From the NCBI GenBank assembly GCA_036583965.1, contig JAZBQD010000014.1, positions 71,725,586-71,789,585 on the forward strand: DNA of 64,000 nt. Reading direction: 5' to 3'. The translations under genes and the position numbers were made by a program. Positions 1 to 11,432 of the stretch are shown piece by piece. The stretch's first letter is position 1, and every line of letters begins with the position of its first letter. This stretch comes from Prunella strophiata. Lineage: Eukaryota; Chordata; Aves; Passeriformes; Prunellidae. The notes under the pieces are model-generated. The model worked only from the letters and a program-made list of their open reading frames with translations. It was not told the origin of the DNA and searched no databases.

Positions 1-705
1 GCGCTGTCCCTGTCCCATGTCCCTGTCCCAGTGTCCCTGTCCCACGGCGCTGTCCCTGTCCCAGTGTTCCTGTCCCATGGCAGTGTCCCTGTCCCATGGC
101 GCTGTCCCTGTCCCAGTGTCCCTGTCCCATGGCAGTGTCCCCGTTCCACGGCACTGTCCCTGTCCCAGTGTCCCTGTCCCATAGCAGTGTCCCTGTCCCA
201 TGGCGCTGTCCCTGTCCCAGTGTCCCTGTCCCACGGCGCTGTCTCCGTCCCAGGGCACTGTCCCTGTCCCAGTGTCCCCGTTCCACGGCGCTGTCCCTGT
301 CCCAGTGTTCCTGTCCCATGGCAGTGTCCCTGTCCCACGGCGCTGTCCCTGTCCCAGTGTCCCTGTCCCAGTGTCCCCGTCCCATGGCGCTGTCCCTGTC
401 CCAGTGTCCCCGTCCCAGGGCACTGTCCCTGTCCCAGTGTCCCCGTTCCACAGCGCTGTCCCTGTCCCAGTGTCCCTGTCCCATGGCAGTGTCCCCGTCC
501 CATGGGGCTGTCCCTGTCCCAGTGTCCCCGTCCCAGGGCACTGTCCCTGTCCCGCTGTCCCTGTCCCAGTGTCCCTGTCCCAGTGTCCCCGTCCCATGGC
601 GCTGTCCCTGTCCCAGTGTCCCTGTCCCAGTGTCCCCGTCCCATGGCGCTGTCCCTGTCCCAGTGTCCCTGTCCCAGTGTCCCTGTCCCACGGCGCTGTC
701 CCTGT
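1..705. repeat. C-rich minisatellite in CALU intron 1
   Basis: The stretch is a tandem array built from two short modules, a 12-base CCAGTGTCCCTGT type and an 18-base CCCATGGCGCTGTCCCTGT type, mixed in varying order with single-base variants (CATGGCAG, CACGGCGC, CAGGGCAC). It starts before the window and stops only a few bases before the splice acceptor of the first coding CALU exon (AG at 712-713). The pyrimidine-rich repeat therefore also serves as the polypyrimidine tract. The long Ser/Pro/Val/Cys reading frames across it in several frames are repeat artefacts. Confidence 0.95.
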
Positions 706-723
706 CCCCGCAGGCCTGGCACG

Positions 724-3700
724 ATGCGGTTCCCGCGGCTCCTGCTGTGCCTGGGCGTGTGGGCGCTGTGTGGCTCGGCCAAGCCCACGGAGCGCAAGGA
801 GCGGGTGGTGCGGGAGGCTCCGCTCAGCACCCGCGAGCACGACGACGCCCAGAGCTTCGACTACGACCACGACGCCTTCCTGGGCGCTGACGAGGCCAAG
901 AGCTTCGACCAGCTCACCCCGGAGGAGAGCAAGGAGCGCCTGGGGTAAGGACAGCATCCCCGCCCTTCCCAGAGCGGGAATGCAGCCACACGTGCACTGC
1001 TCCCCCTGCGGGAGGCCCCGCTCCTCCCGGCCTAGGAATTCACTGCCCGCCACCAGGCATTCCCCAAAAAGTCACCCAGAGCCATTTCCTGTGCCAGGCA
1101 TTCCCCAAAACTCAGAGCAGACAGGGGGGTTCTGCACTCTGCCATGCTCGCTCCGTGTTCTCTGGGTGCCTCTGGAGCCCCTGGGATCACTGGTATTTCT
1201 CAGCTGGAAGTAGGTTGGGAGTTGGGAAAACAGAGCCTGTATGAAGATTCCCCCTCCAGCGTCTCTGCTGGGACCCCAGGGTGGCTGTGCTTCCCCTGGG
1301 ATCCGGCTGTTCTTCCCCTGGGATCTGTCCTGGGATGGTTCTGGGAGCTGTGCAGGGCCGGGTGCCCCTGCAGCAGCTGCTGCCGCAGTTGTTCTGGGGC
1401 CCTGGGTGGCTCAAACCTGGGAACTGCAGCCTCCAGCAGGGCTGGGGGGGCCTGGGGGATGGAGGCTCCCTGGGGAGCTCAGGACACTCCCAGGATGTCC
1501 AGTCATCTTGGAATCGGGTGCCTTTGGCTGGGTTTTCATGAAACAGTTTGGGTGTGAAGGGACCTCAGAGCCCCTCCAGTGCCACCCCAGCCATGGCAGG
1601 GACACCTCCCACTGTCCCAGGCTGCTCCAGCCCCAGTGTCCAGCCTGGCCTTGGACATGCCAGGGATGCAGGGGCAGCCCCAGCTGCTCTGGGCACCTCT
1701 GTGCCAGCGCCTGCCCACCCTCCCAGCCAGGAATTCCTTCCCAAGATCCCACCTGAATCTCTCCTTTTTTAGTCAGACTTGATTTTGTCAGCCAAGCATC
1801 CCAACCTTGCTGCTGCTGGAGCAGCACCTACCACAGCCCATGGTGAATTTTGGGCTGTTTTTTGAGAATGGTGCTCCCTGATGGGAAGGAAAACCTCAAC
1901 CACATGTGGGTGCTGGGGACACTTGCAGAGTGAGCCAATCCCCACAGCGGCATGTGCAGGGCAGGGTGTGCCAGGTTCCATCCATCCCTGTGGATTATCC
2001 AGGCCCCCACTGGGAAGGAGGTGCTGGCCTCTCCCCCAGCACTTCGTGGCCTGAGGGAATTTCCTCCCTCCAGGGACAATTTAAACTGGAAAACCCCGTC
2101 ATCTCTTGGAGCCAGGCCCTGGTCGCTCCATAAGCTCCAAAATATAGGATCCAGGAGGCTTTTTGCCTGCTGGCACAATCAGAGCGAGTGCCTCAATGCC
2201 CCTGGAGCAGCGTCAGATCCGAGGGAAGCTGGGCCTCCCCCGGCCGATCCCAGGGCTGCGATCCCAGAGCTCCGTCACGGCTCAATCCCATTGTTCTGCC
2301 GAGTTACCGCCGGAACGCCTTTCCATCGGGGATTTACCGCCCTCCGCGCAAACAGCCCAGTCCTGGCCGCAGGGCCGGCTCCGGCCGTGCCGAGCTGGAG
2401 GGGCTGTGAATACCAAACCCCTTATCGCGCTCTGGTTCTGCGAGCCCCGTGCCTTAGCGGGGCTGTGCTGCAGCAAGGGCCGCTTTTCCTGCGAGCGCTC
2501 CGCCCCGGCTCTGCTGCCCTCCCTGCCCTGGGGCCGCGGGGCTGCGGGAGCGCTGCCCGGGCCCTGCTGTGTCCGGCGGCACGGCCGTTCCCTGGCCGGA
2601 GCGCTTGGAGCAGGGAGTGGGAACGGCGAGCAGCTGCCGGCCCTTCCCCAACATCTGCTGCCACGGGGGTTTGGGAAAGTGGAAGGGTTTGGTGGCTGCT
2701 GCCCTGGGAAAACAGCCGGGAGCAGCTGGTGCCAGCCCCCGGACCAGGGTGGGGAGGAGGTTTGGGAGCTTCCTGAGTGCCCGGCTCCAGGCTGGAGAGG
2801 GTTTGACTTCCCTGGGAAGCTGTTCCCTAATTAACCCCGTAGGAACTACCCTGGAAAAACTGCCTGACCATCAACCCCTGCCGGCTCTGGTCCTCCATTC
2901 CAGGGATTTTCTCTAATAAATCCCGTTGCCGGTGGTGTACCTTCTTGGCAGAGGGAAACACAGAATTTTTTCCCTGAAATAGGAAGGATTAGACAGATTT
3001 ATTCGTGGTTATATATTTACATGGAGAAATGTTAAATATCCATGTGATACTTTGCATAATTCTATGCAGAATTTTATAATATTGATTGACTTGTTATATA
3101 TTTATATGGAAAATTTTGAATATTTATGTGACATTTTGCATATTTCTGTGTTTGATCAGAAATATTGGAAGGGACGCTTTGCACATTGATATATAAAATT
3201 CTGAAATAGTTCTATACACATGTATGCATAAATTTGGGCACTATTGAGCTATTTTTTTATATTTACATATTTATTTTATATATTTCTCTGTAAAATTACT
3301 CAGGTCTTCAAGCCCTGCCCACTGCCCCCACTCTGGCCTCTCACTGTCAGAACTAAATTCCACATTTTCCTCTTGTTCTTCCAGTCTCTCTCCAGCTTCT
3401 CATTGCCAGGAACATCCTTTGTGCCACAGAGGAATTCCTGGTTTTCCTAGACCAAGGCAATTCTGAAACACGGAAACCTGGGTGTGAGCATGGGTGGCTC
3501 CGGTGCCTGGTTTTCCCTTTGCGCCAATATTTTTGGGATTAATAGTCCTAATGGTGATCTAAAATTTAAAATTCCGTGTTTTCCACCTGTCTTCTAAAAT
3601 TCCTCAAATACCTGGGCTGGAGCTCAGGATTCCTGAACTGTTTTCCGTTAAATCTTCACGTTAAAGTTAAAAAACAGAATCCTCCTTCACCAGACAAAGG

Positions 3701-6700
3701 ATTTTGGGACTGTTCTCCCTGATTTTCATCGGAGGAGCCCAAACCTTCCCCAGCACAGAGCCGGGTGTGCTCCGGGGAGCGAGCGCTGCGGATCAGGCAG
3801 CCCCCACCCCCCGGCTCCATCTGCCCCTGGATCCTGCATTCCTGCCGGCCTTTCCTACAGCTGCTGCTAAAAATAACGGAGGCACGCGGCGCTGGGGCTG
3901 CGGCTCCGGTGTCTGCCCCGGGCAGCGGGCGGGACCGACCCGGCTCCGCTGCTGCTCCGGGGCTGCTCTGCTCCGCTGGGCTTGGGCGGCTCCGATTCCT
4001 CCCGCAGAGCCAAACTTCCCGGGTTTAGCAGAAATGTGCGGCCGTGCTCCTCGCTCGGCGCCGGGGAGGCGGGAGGACATGCAGATGGAGCTCTCCTAAG
4101 GTTTAACAGGGAGGGTTTTCCCCTAAAATTCATAATTCCTGAAGGAACCAAAACCTGAGTGGTTCAAGAGTGGCCAAGCTGGTGATTTCCATGTCTGAGC
4201 CAGTGTTTTCTGTGTCCAAAACAGAGTTTTGGCAGCTGACCTTGCTTTTTGGCAGCTAACCCAAATGTTGGTTTTAAAGATGAACTTTTCAAATGGTTGA
4301 ATTTGCTAATTCCATAACCACTTCAGCAGAGCTGATATTCCCATTTTTAATATCAATATGGGTCCGTACTCATCACCTGCACTGTCTTGGTCAAAGGACA
4401 CATGGATGGGTCTTTCCCAGGGGCTTAAAAGGAAGTTTTTTCCCCTAAAACTCATAATTTCTGAAGAAACCAAAACCTGACTGGTCCAAAAGTGGCCAAA
4501 CCAGGGATTTTAATGTCTGAGCCAAAGTTTTGGCAGCTGAACCATACAGTGGTTTTAAGGATAAACTCTCCAAATGGTCGAATTCCCAAATTCTGTAATG
4601 ACCTCAACTTGCCCCCTCTGCCCCTTCCCATTCCCTCCCTGCTAACCCCTCATTTCTTTTAACTTTTGCTGCATTTCTCTGCGTTTCCCACAGGAAGATT
4701 GTAGGGAAAATAGATGAGGATGGAGATGGTTTTGTGACAGTGGAGGAGCTGAAGGCCTGGATCAAGTTTGCCCAAAAGCGCTGGATTTACGAGGATGTGG
4801 AGCGCCAGTGGAAGGGCCATGACCTCAATGAGGACGGGCTTGTTTCCTGGGAGGAGTATAAAAATGCCACCTATGGATATATCCTGGGTAGGTCCTGGCT
4901 CTAGGGATGGGCCTTTCCTGGAGCCAGCAGTTGGGATGTCCTGCTCTGCTTTGGGTCACCGAGGGTCAGTGGGGTGGAGGCGGATCAGGATGGGATTGTG
5001 GCACAGTGGTCAGCGGGTGGTCAGGAATCAGGAGTGATGGTCAGCGGGTGGTCAGGGATGGGGATGGGCTCATGGCACAGTGGTCAGCAGGTGGTCAGGG
5101 ATTGGCATGGGCTCACGGAGTGATGGTCAGCGGGTGGTCAGGGATGGGGATGGGCTCGTGGCACAGTGGTCAGCGGGTGGTCATGGATCAGGATGGGCTC
5201 ACAGAGTGGTGTTTGGTGGGATGGACATGGATCCAGATGGGGTTGTGGTGGAGGGGGAGTTTGGGGCCTGGATTAGGGAGGCCCAGAGGAAGTTGTGGTT
5301 GAGTGTGGAGTGGTGCTGGGCTGCCACTTGGCTGACCCAAGATGGATTTGTCCCCTGGGATAAGCACAGGAATATGATGTAGGACATGGTCTTGGTATAG
5401 GTGGGGCCAGCTGGAGCAGATGTCCCCAAGATGTTACATTTTAAAACCTCTAAAACTCTACAAATTGATGTTCTGGTGGCATTAGCAAAGAGAAATCCAA
5501 GAAAAAGAACCCAAAATACATGGAAATCTCCTCAAGGGAACGTTTACACACCTCACACCCTCCTTTTCCCCTCTGCAGCCACACTTGGGCATTATTAATG
5601 TCCCTGGTGACAAATGCAGCAATGGGCTGAATCCAGGTGATTTTTGGATGAATGGCATGTGGGAATGGGGGTTTCCAGCCCTTTGGAATTCCTGGCTTGT
5701 GGGGGAATTAGGGACCTGCAGGTGGAACCCACTGGTCTGTGGCTGTGGAGCCACCTTGTCCATTGCATCCCTAAACCCAAAAAACCACTAGCAGAGATTT
5801 CAGTTGCTTCCCCTTGTCCTGGGAGCAGTGTTAGACCCCAGAACTCGGGGATTTTGGGACACATGCTGGGCCAGCAGTGTGGCATGGCTTCAGACATCCC
5901 TGAGAGTGAGGGAAGCAACAGCACCTGTGGGGTTAAAACCTTAAACCCTCAAGCCCTGTGCCAGCTCTGGCCTCCAGCACTGTAGTCTGGCTCGGGTGGA
6001 GAAGCTGCAGCTCTGGAGTGTCGAATCCACTCTAATTTCCTAAATATTACCAAAAATAGTCAAACTCCTCTGCGGGATGTGCAGAGGGGGAGCCACTGCA
6101 CAGGAGGCTCGTCCATCTCCCTTGGGATTGGGGAGAATCTGGATTTGCTGTGCTGGTGGCCAGGGAAGGCCCTGTGACACCCCTGGGCTGGGTCAGCACC
6201 TCCCAAACCTCCCTTTGCCATGGATTTTTGGGGTCTGGGCTAATCTGCCTGTGTAAATCCAGCCTGGAAGGGGGCAGAGAGGTCCTGGGAAGAGTTTGAG
6301 CACTGTTTGAGGGGTCTGGGGTGGCATTTAGGACCTGCAGGTGTTGGATAGGGAAAAGTGTGGCCATTCAGAAGGAAAAGCCTTGATGAGAGAACCGTGA
6401 ATTAATAGAAGCCCCTTAAGGAGCTGAAGGAGAAGTTCCCTCAGCGCGTGGGGAGCGCCGGCCCCCGGCACGGCGGGTTCCACAGCTGGAGCGGCGCTGG
6501 AGCCCGCGTGCCCTTGGCAGGCCCGGCGGAGCCTCCACTCGTGCTGCTCCCACATACTTGAGTCCTTACGGAGTGCCGGGAGGATCCTGCCTCACACTCT
6601 GGCTCTGGCTCCTCTCGGCAGGAATTACTTTTCCACAGCTCCTTGCTGCTAAAATGTTCCCCTGTCTTGTCCTCACTCCCCTCCCTGGCCAGAGTGGGGC

Positions 6701-9247
6701 TGGAATGCCTCTGGAAGTGCCTCCTGAGTGTTGACCCGTGGCCAAGGGATGCATGGGGCCAGGCATCGCCCTCGGCTGCTCTGGAGGGTCCAGAATGTGG
6801 TGTTTTGTCAGGGAAACGAGGTGCTGGGAGTGGTTTTATTAATTAATTAATTACACAGCAGGATGAGTCACTGGGTGGCCCCCAGAAGTGTCACGGAGCA
6901 GTGTGGGGTTGTGCTGGGGGGAGTCTCAGGAAGCAGGGAATGTCAAGTGATAAACATCCAAGAACTTATCTGAGAATGTAAATTCCTTTGAAACTCCCTT
7001 CAAAATCAGAATATTACCATCATCATCATCACTCCTATTTTTGTTAATTCCTGAGTCCCATGGTGGGATACAAAACCAGGAATGCTTGTCCCAGGAGACA
7101 AGATTTTGGGTTGAGTTTGTGGCTTTGCTGCCATACTCTGAGCAATACCCCAGCTCTGCCTGCTTCCCCTCCCTCTACTCCCCCAAACCTCTCCCAGCCC
7201 AGGGACCAAGGCAAGAAGTGACTTTGGGGACTTTGGGAGGGTTTAACCCTTTTTAACCCACCTGCCCCCCCCCAACCCATTAATTAGCCCAACAGCAATT
7301 AAGGGATTGTCTGTTAATGGTGCTGGTCCTGAAGGTTTCCTTTTTTGGAGCTATGCTGCTTCTCAAGGCAAAACCTTGGCAACAGAATGGGGAATTCAGG
7401 GTTCATTCTGCCCTAGAGCTGCCTTGGGATTAAGGAGCTCCAGAGCTCCTTAATCCCAAGACCCTTAATCCAGGCCCCCCGCCAATGCCTGCCTTTTGTC
7501 CCAGGTAACAGCAAGGACACAGGGGCTTTTGGACTGTATTAGAAGGGGCCTGGCTCTGGTTTAATTTAAGCAGAGCGTGTCAGTGTCCCCCCGGATCCAC
7601 GTTCTCCACGGGCTGCTGGACACTGCTGTGTCCAGAACTCCTGTCCTGCTGCTGGTGGGGCTGTGCCAAGCAGCCACGTGTGCCCCGTGGTCCCACCCAG
7701 CCGATGCCTCCTGGCCCTGCCACCGCCAGCAGTGAGTGAGATCCCCTTACACATTCCCCTCCCAAAATAGTTCATGTTGAGCCTCTGGCCGTGCTGGCCA
7801 AAGCCCCCAAGCCCTGTCTTTTGGGGCCTCTCCTGTCATGATCCCAGGGCTTCTGCAGCTCCTCCTCCTGGGAGTGGGCACAGGAGAGAAGTGGTGGCTG
7901 CAATTGAGCTCTTGTTGGCAAAGCGTCAGGAGGTTGTGCTGAGAGGGAGGAAGTTGAGTTGAGTTTGAGGTTGGGTGGAGGATGTTGAGGTTGCATTGAG
8001 GAAGTTGAGGATGAGAAGGTTATGTTCAGGAGGTTGAGTGGAGGAGGTTGAGGTTGAGTTGAGGAGATTGAAGTTGTCTTGAGGTTGAAGTTGAGAGGAA
8101 GTTGAGGTTCAGTAGAGGAGGTTGAACTTGAGCGGAGGTTGAGCTGAGAATGTTGAGTTGGTTTGAGGTTGTGTTGGTGGTTACTGGGGTCCTCCCCCTG
8201 CCCCAGCTGACCCAGGTGCTCCCTGTGCTCCCTCCCAGACGATCCGGACCCCGACGATGGCTTCAACTACAAACAGATGATGGTGCGGGACGAGCGGCGC
8301 TTCAAGATGGCCGACAAGGACGGGGACCTGGCAGCCACCAAGGAGGAGTTCACGGCCTTCCTGCACCCCGAGGAGTATGACTACATGAAGGACATCGTTG
8401 TGCAGGTGGGGCCAGCACAGAGGCACTTTGGGAAGCTCTGGTGGCAGTGCTCACTGAGGGGCAGGAATTGCCTCAGGCCCGGCTCACGCTGGCATCTTCT
8501 TGCAGGAAACCATGGAGGACATTGACAAGAACGGTGATGGTTTCATTGACCTGGAGGAGTACATTGGTGAGACACTGGTGCTGCTGCTCCATGTCCTGTC
8601 TATGTCCCCTCAGTGTCCCTGTCCTGTGGGAGCCACTGCCACCATGTCCTTACCAGTCCTCCCCCTCACAGAATGTTCTTCTCTCTGTCAACTTCCACCT
8701 GCCACTAGGCCTCCACCGACAATTTTCGGGTGAAATCATGACCCAGGTGGTGCTTTGGGGATGGATTTAGGGAACTCAAGGCTTTGGGTCGATCCTTGGG
8801 GTGGGGACAGGGCTGTGGGGCTGATCCTGATCCTGCTGTCCCCCCAGGTGACATGTACAGCCAGGATGGTGATGCTGATGAGCCTGAGTGGGTGAAGACG
8901 GAGCGGGAACAGTTTGTGGAGTTCCGGGACAAGAACCGAGATGGGAAGATGGACAAGGAGGAGACCAAGGATTGGATCCTGCCCTCGGACTATGACCACG
9001 CCGAGGCTGAGGCCCGGCACCTCGTCTATGAGTCCGACCAGGACAAGGTGGGCCAGCAGCTCTGGGGGGATTTGGGGAGCGGGATGGGAGGAGTGGGGAG
9101 ATAGCGGGATGGGGAAATAGCGGGATGTGGCATTCCCTGCAGGACGGGAAGCTGACGCGGGAGGAGATCGTGGACAAGTCAGACCTGTTCGTGGGCAGCC
9201 AGGCCACGGACTTCGGGGAGGCGCTGGTGCGGCACGACGAGTTCTAG
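724..9247 (+). CDS. CALU: Calumenin, ER/secretory-pathway EF-hand protein (CREC family)
   Basis: Coding exons are 724-944, 4694-4887, 8239-8405, 8506-8566, 8848-9047 and 9143-9247, all with GT-AG borders and a consistent phase chain. They total 948 nt, or 315 aa, the same length as human calumenin. The exon containing the start begins at 714 after an acceptor AG; the noncoding first exon lies outside the window. The protein has a signal peptide (residues 1 to about 19, [19 protein letters not shown]). Six EF-hand loops sit near residues 81-92, 117-128, 164-175, 201-212, 242-253 and 278-289, with a conserved N-glycosylation sequon at N131. It ends in HDEF, the CREC-family ER retention signal. 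Calumenin binds calcium at low affinity in the ER lumen and is known to modulate gamma-carboxylation and SERCA/ryanodine receptor handling. The mutually exclusive alternative exon of mammals was not found. Confidence 0.97.
1535..1775 (-). mobile_element. CR1 LINE 3' end, antisense
   Basis: Read on the - strand the segment matches the common avian CR1 3' region: a 'GGCACAGGTGCCCAGAGCAG'-type block, then 'CCTGGCATGTCCAAGGCCAG' and the 'GACACCTCCCAC'/'CCTGCCATGG' block. It is a 5'-truncated tail only and contains no open reading frame of the element. Confidence 0.85.
2940..3300. repeat. AT-rich block with internal duplication
   Basis: The composition switches sharply to A+T. Two related segments of roughly 60-70 bases lie in tandem, at about 3007-3066 and 3092-3150. 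Both contain TTATATATTTA, a TGG-A-AAA core and a GTGAxACTTTGCATA-like end. They look like a diverged local duplication. No coding potential was seen. Confidence 0.6.
4101..4612. repeat. Pair of diverged direct repeats (about 200 bases each)
   Basis: The segments 4101-4320 and 4427-4612 share an ordered series of blocks: 'TTTTCCCCTAAAA', 'CATAATT', 'CCAAAACCTGA', 'GTGGCCAA', 'TTTTGGCAGCTGA', 'GGTTTTAA' and 'CAAATGGT'. The copies lie in the same orientation and are separated by about 100 bases. The second copy has an internal deletion. This is a duplication inside the intron or two copies of an unrecognised old repeat. Confidence 0.75.
4968..5225. repeat. Minisatellite, GTGGTCAGCGGGTGGTCAGG unit
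   Basis: The motif 'GGTCAGCGGGTGGTCAGG' followed by 'ATGGGGATGGGCTC' and 'GTGGCACAGTGGT' recurs about five times with variants. The full unit is about 60 bases, with some partial copies near 35. It lies directly downstream of CALU coding exon 2, inside the intron. Confidence 0.85.
7423..7460. repeat. Perfect 18-base inverted repeat with 2-base spacer
   Basis: The left arm CTTGGGATTAAGGAGCTC (7423-7440) is followed by CA (7441-7442) and then its exact reverse complement (7443-7460). The 38-base palindrome could extrude as a cruciform or form an RNA hairpin in the CALU pre-mRNA. No flanking target duplication was seen. Confidence 0.9.
7925..8165. repeat. GAGGTTGA-type simple repeat
   Basis: The tract is a purine/T array of variants of 'GAGGTTGAGTTGAGGA', with spacing that varies between about 8 and 20 bases. 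It ends about 70 bases before the acceptor of the exon starting at 8239. Confidence 0.85.
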
Positions 9248-9536
9248 GCTCGACGCCGGCTCCCGTTTGTGGGCTCCGTCCCTCGCCGAGGCCGCTCCTG
9301 CCGCGGAGAAACCCCAGCCCGGCTCCCGGGGACGGGGCTCGGGAAAGCCACACTCCCCCGGCACCTGGGGCTCGTCTCGTTGTGGGTTTTCCCCGGATTT
9401 TAACGACTTTTGGGTTATTTTTGTATGTTTTGGTTTTACCACGTGTGGGAACAGCTCCCCTGTCGCGGGGGCAGCAAGGGGGCTGCCCGGGGCTGCGGGG
9501 CCCGGGGGCCTGGGGGGGAGTGGGAAATTCACAGAG

Positions 9537-9790
9537 GGATTTGGATTGGAATTGCAGTTGGAATAAAAATTACAGTTGGAATTGGAATTAAAGTTGAAAT
9601 TGAAATTAAAATTGGAATTTCAATTGGACTGAAATTTGAATTAAAAATGGAATTGGAATTAAACATTGGAATCAAAGTTGAAAATTGAAATCAAAATGGA
9701 ATTGGAACCAAGTAAATGAAGTTGAATTAAATGGTAACACTGATGTGAAATTGGAATGAAAAGTGAACATTGAAATGAAAATTCAAACCC
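9537..9790. repeat. Degenerate GGAATT/AAATTG hexamer repeat
   Basis: The tract is a near-continuous series of TTGGAATT, TTGAAATT and AAAATTGG words on a 6-base period, interrupted by small changes. It is sharply A+T-rich between GC-rich flanks and lies in the CALU 3' UTR. Confidence 0.9.
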
Positions 9791-10505
9791 AAGAAAACCC
9801 CAAAAACCATCAGAGCAGCAGCAGGACCCAGGGGGTGACCTGGAGGTGACCCCAGGGAGGTTGGACTCTCCTCCCCTGTTGCTGCCCCGTATGATCTGGG
9901 CAAGACCCTTCCCCCCAGCCCCGCTCCAAGTGCCTTGAATCCCCCAAACCTCTGGGGGAGGGCCTCATCCCACCCCGCTCTGGGAAAATTCCCAAGGTTT
10001 TCTCTCTTCTGTGTTGTTTGTCCCCTGCAGCCACCAGAGCTGCGTGAAATCGGGCCCGGCCATTTCCAAATTCCCAGGTTTTCCCTTAAATCCTTTCCCA
10101 AAGGTTTCCAAGGGCTGACCGAATCCTCCCATCTCCTCCTCCTCCTCCTCTTTCTACTCCTCCTTTTCCTCCCCTCCCTAAATCCGGTGGTAAGTGGGGT
10201 CGGGAATATGGCCCCATGCAGGACTTGGGAATCTGAGAATGCTGGGGGTGATCTGGGAATGTTGGGGTTGGTTTGAGACACCAGGGATGATTTGGGACAG
10301 CGGAAGTGATTTTTGGAACCCTGGGAAAGCCTCTGGTGCAGCCACCCAGCCCTGCGACAGCCCCTCTCCTAGCATCCCCTGGCTCCCATCCATGAGGATT
10401 TGGGGCCCTGTGACAACTCTGGACATGGATTTTTCGGCTCCTCCGGGTTTATTTGTCGGTTTTCTCCTCGGGCTGATTGAAGGGATCCGGATTTGGTTGG
10501 AACTC

Positions 10506-10511
10506 AATAAA
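10506..10511 (+). terminator. CALU: CALU polyadenylation signal AATAAA
   Basis: A canonical AATAAA lies within 'ACTCAATAAAACTG', followed within about 15 bases by a T/G-containing stretch. It is the first strong + strand signal downstream of the CALU stop outside the AT-rich repeat. Confidence 0.75.
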
Positions 10512-10525
10512 ACTGTTTGCCCCCC

Positions 10526-11290
10526 GATGGGCCAAGGGGGACGGACCCCAGTTCCCTGTTTCCCCCTAAACCAGGATCTGGGAGAGCCTCCTTGGACTGA
10601 GCCAGAAGGATTCAGGCAGTGGGGGGCCCTGAGGAGGGGAGGGGGGGAACTGGGTGGGGATGTGGGGACACATGAGGCCTGTGGGAATTCTGCCTCTGGG
10701 GCTTGGGGGGCTCAGCCCCACAGAGGGAATCCAGCACCATGGATGGGGGGGCTCAGTCCCACCCTCACCCCACAGATGAGGGGCCCAGCACCAGCCCCAT
10801 GGATGGGGAGCTTAGCCCTGTGGATGGGGGCCCTTAGGTCCCACCCCAGCCCCACAGATGGAGACAGGTGGCACCATCCCACCTCCCCGCTCTCCCTGCA
10901 TATGAGGCCTAAAGGGGGACAAGGGAGCAGGGTCCCACCATGGCACCACTGTGGAGCACAGCCACCTCCAGGACCCATCCTGCCCCACGGTAGGGCACAG
11001 TTTCCCCTGGGACCCACACTCTCTCCCTGCTGTGGGGCACAGCCACTCCCAGGACCTGTCCTGCCCTGCAGTGGGGCACAGCCACCCCTGGGAACCCTAT
11101 CCCACCCAGCCATGGGGCACAGCCTTCACCAAGGCCTCCATCCCATCCCGGCATGGGGCACAGCCAGCCCCCGGCTCGCCCATTCCCACCCTGCTGTGGG
11201 GCACGGCTGCCCCTGCCCGTGCCATGGGTGCCCTGTCCCACAGGTTCCAGGTGCTCAGCGGGTCCCCGTTGCGCTCAGACCGCGGCCATG
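10526..11290. other. CALU-OPN1SW convergent intergenic region with minisatellites
   Basis: No gene was seen. The two flanking genes converge here. From about 10690 to 10860 there are repeats of a CAGCCCCA-CAGATGGGG type. From about 10940 to 11240 there is a 45-60-base minisatellite with core 'GGGGCACAGCCAC', present about seven times and alternating with 'CCCTGGGACC' and 'CATCCTGCCC'. Confidence 0.75.
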
Positions 11291-11291
11291 G

Positions 11292-11297
11292 TTTATT
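11292..11297 (-). terminator. OPN1SW: OPN1SW polyadenylation signal
   Basis: The + strand reads TTTATT, which is AATAAA on the opsin strand. It lies 136 bases past the stop codon at 11435-11433, a plausible short 3' UTR for a cone opsin. Confidence 0.75.
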
Positions 11298-11432
11298 GTC
11301 CCACCCGCGCTACATCCTAGGCTGGCCGGGGCCCCCGGCCCCCAGGGCAGAGCCGGCCCCACGGTGGGGGCAGCTGGGGGATAGCTGGGGGGCAGCCGGG
11401 GGTCCCGGGGGCTGGGGCAGTGCCAGGGCCCC

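Larger units (their letters stand above)
945..4693 (+). other. CALU: CALU intron 2 (after first coding exon)
   Basis: No gene was seen in this 3.7 kb intron. It holds an antisense CR1 tail near 1535-1775, a GC- and CpG-rich stretch around 2200-2650, an AT-rich block at 2940-3300, another CpG-rich stretch at 3760-4080, and a duplicated segment of about 200 bases (4101-4320 and 4427-4612). The CpG-rich blocks could be internal promoters or enhancers, but nothing in the sequence proves this. Confidence 0.7.
4888..8238 (+). other. CALU: CALU intron between coding exons 2 and 3
   Basis: No gene was seen in this 3.35 kb intron. It contains a minisatellite at 4968-5225, short ATTA and CAT microsatellites (about 6838-6851 and 7020-7032), a perfect 18-base palindrome at 7423-7460 and a GAGGTTGA repeat at about 7925-8165. 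No second EF-hand exon resembling the mammalian alternative exon was recognised. Confidence 0.7.
9248..10525 (+). other. CALU: CALU 3' untranslated region
   Basis: After the stop codon (9245-9247) the sequence runs about 1.26 kb to a canonical AATAAA. It includes an AT-rich GGAATT/AAATTG repeat (9537-9790) and a pyrimidine run of CTCCTCCTCC type near 10129-10182. A possible early AATAAA lies at 9562-9567 within the repeat and could give a short isoform. The UTR extent is inferred from the signals, not from transcript data. Confidence 0.65.

Noticed and set aside
31..723. Ser/Pro/Cys/Val repeat protein fused ahead of calumenin
   Set aside because: The frame is open only because the minisatellite lacks stops. 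The calumenin ATG at 724 follows a good acceptor and gives the family-length product with signal peptide.
2200..2650. CpG-rich block in the CALU intron as a separate gene promoter
   Set aside because: No exon with homology or clean splice structure follows on either strand. It may simply reflect high local GC.
4888..8238. Mammalian-type alternative CALU EF-hand exon
   Set aside because: I looked for a second exon with a DKDxDGFVT-like loop and WxxEEYKNxTYG motif and found none. A diverged exon could be missed by eye.
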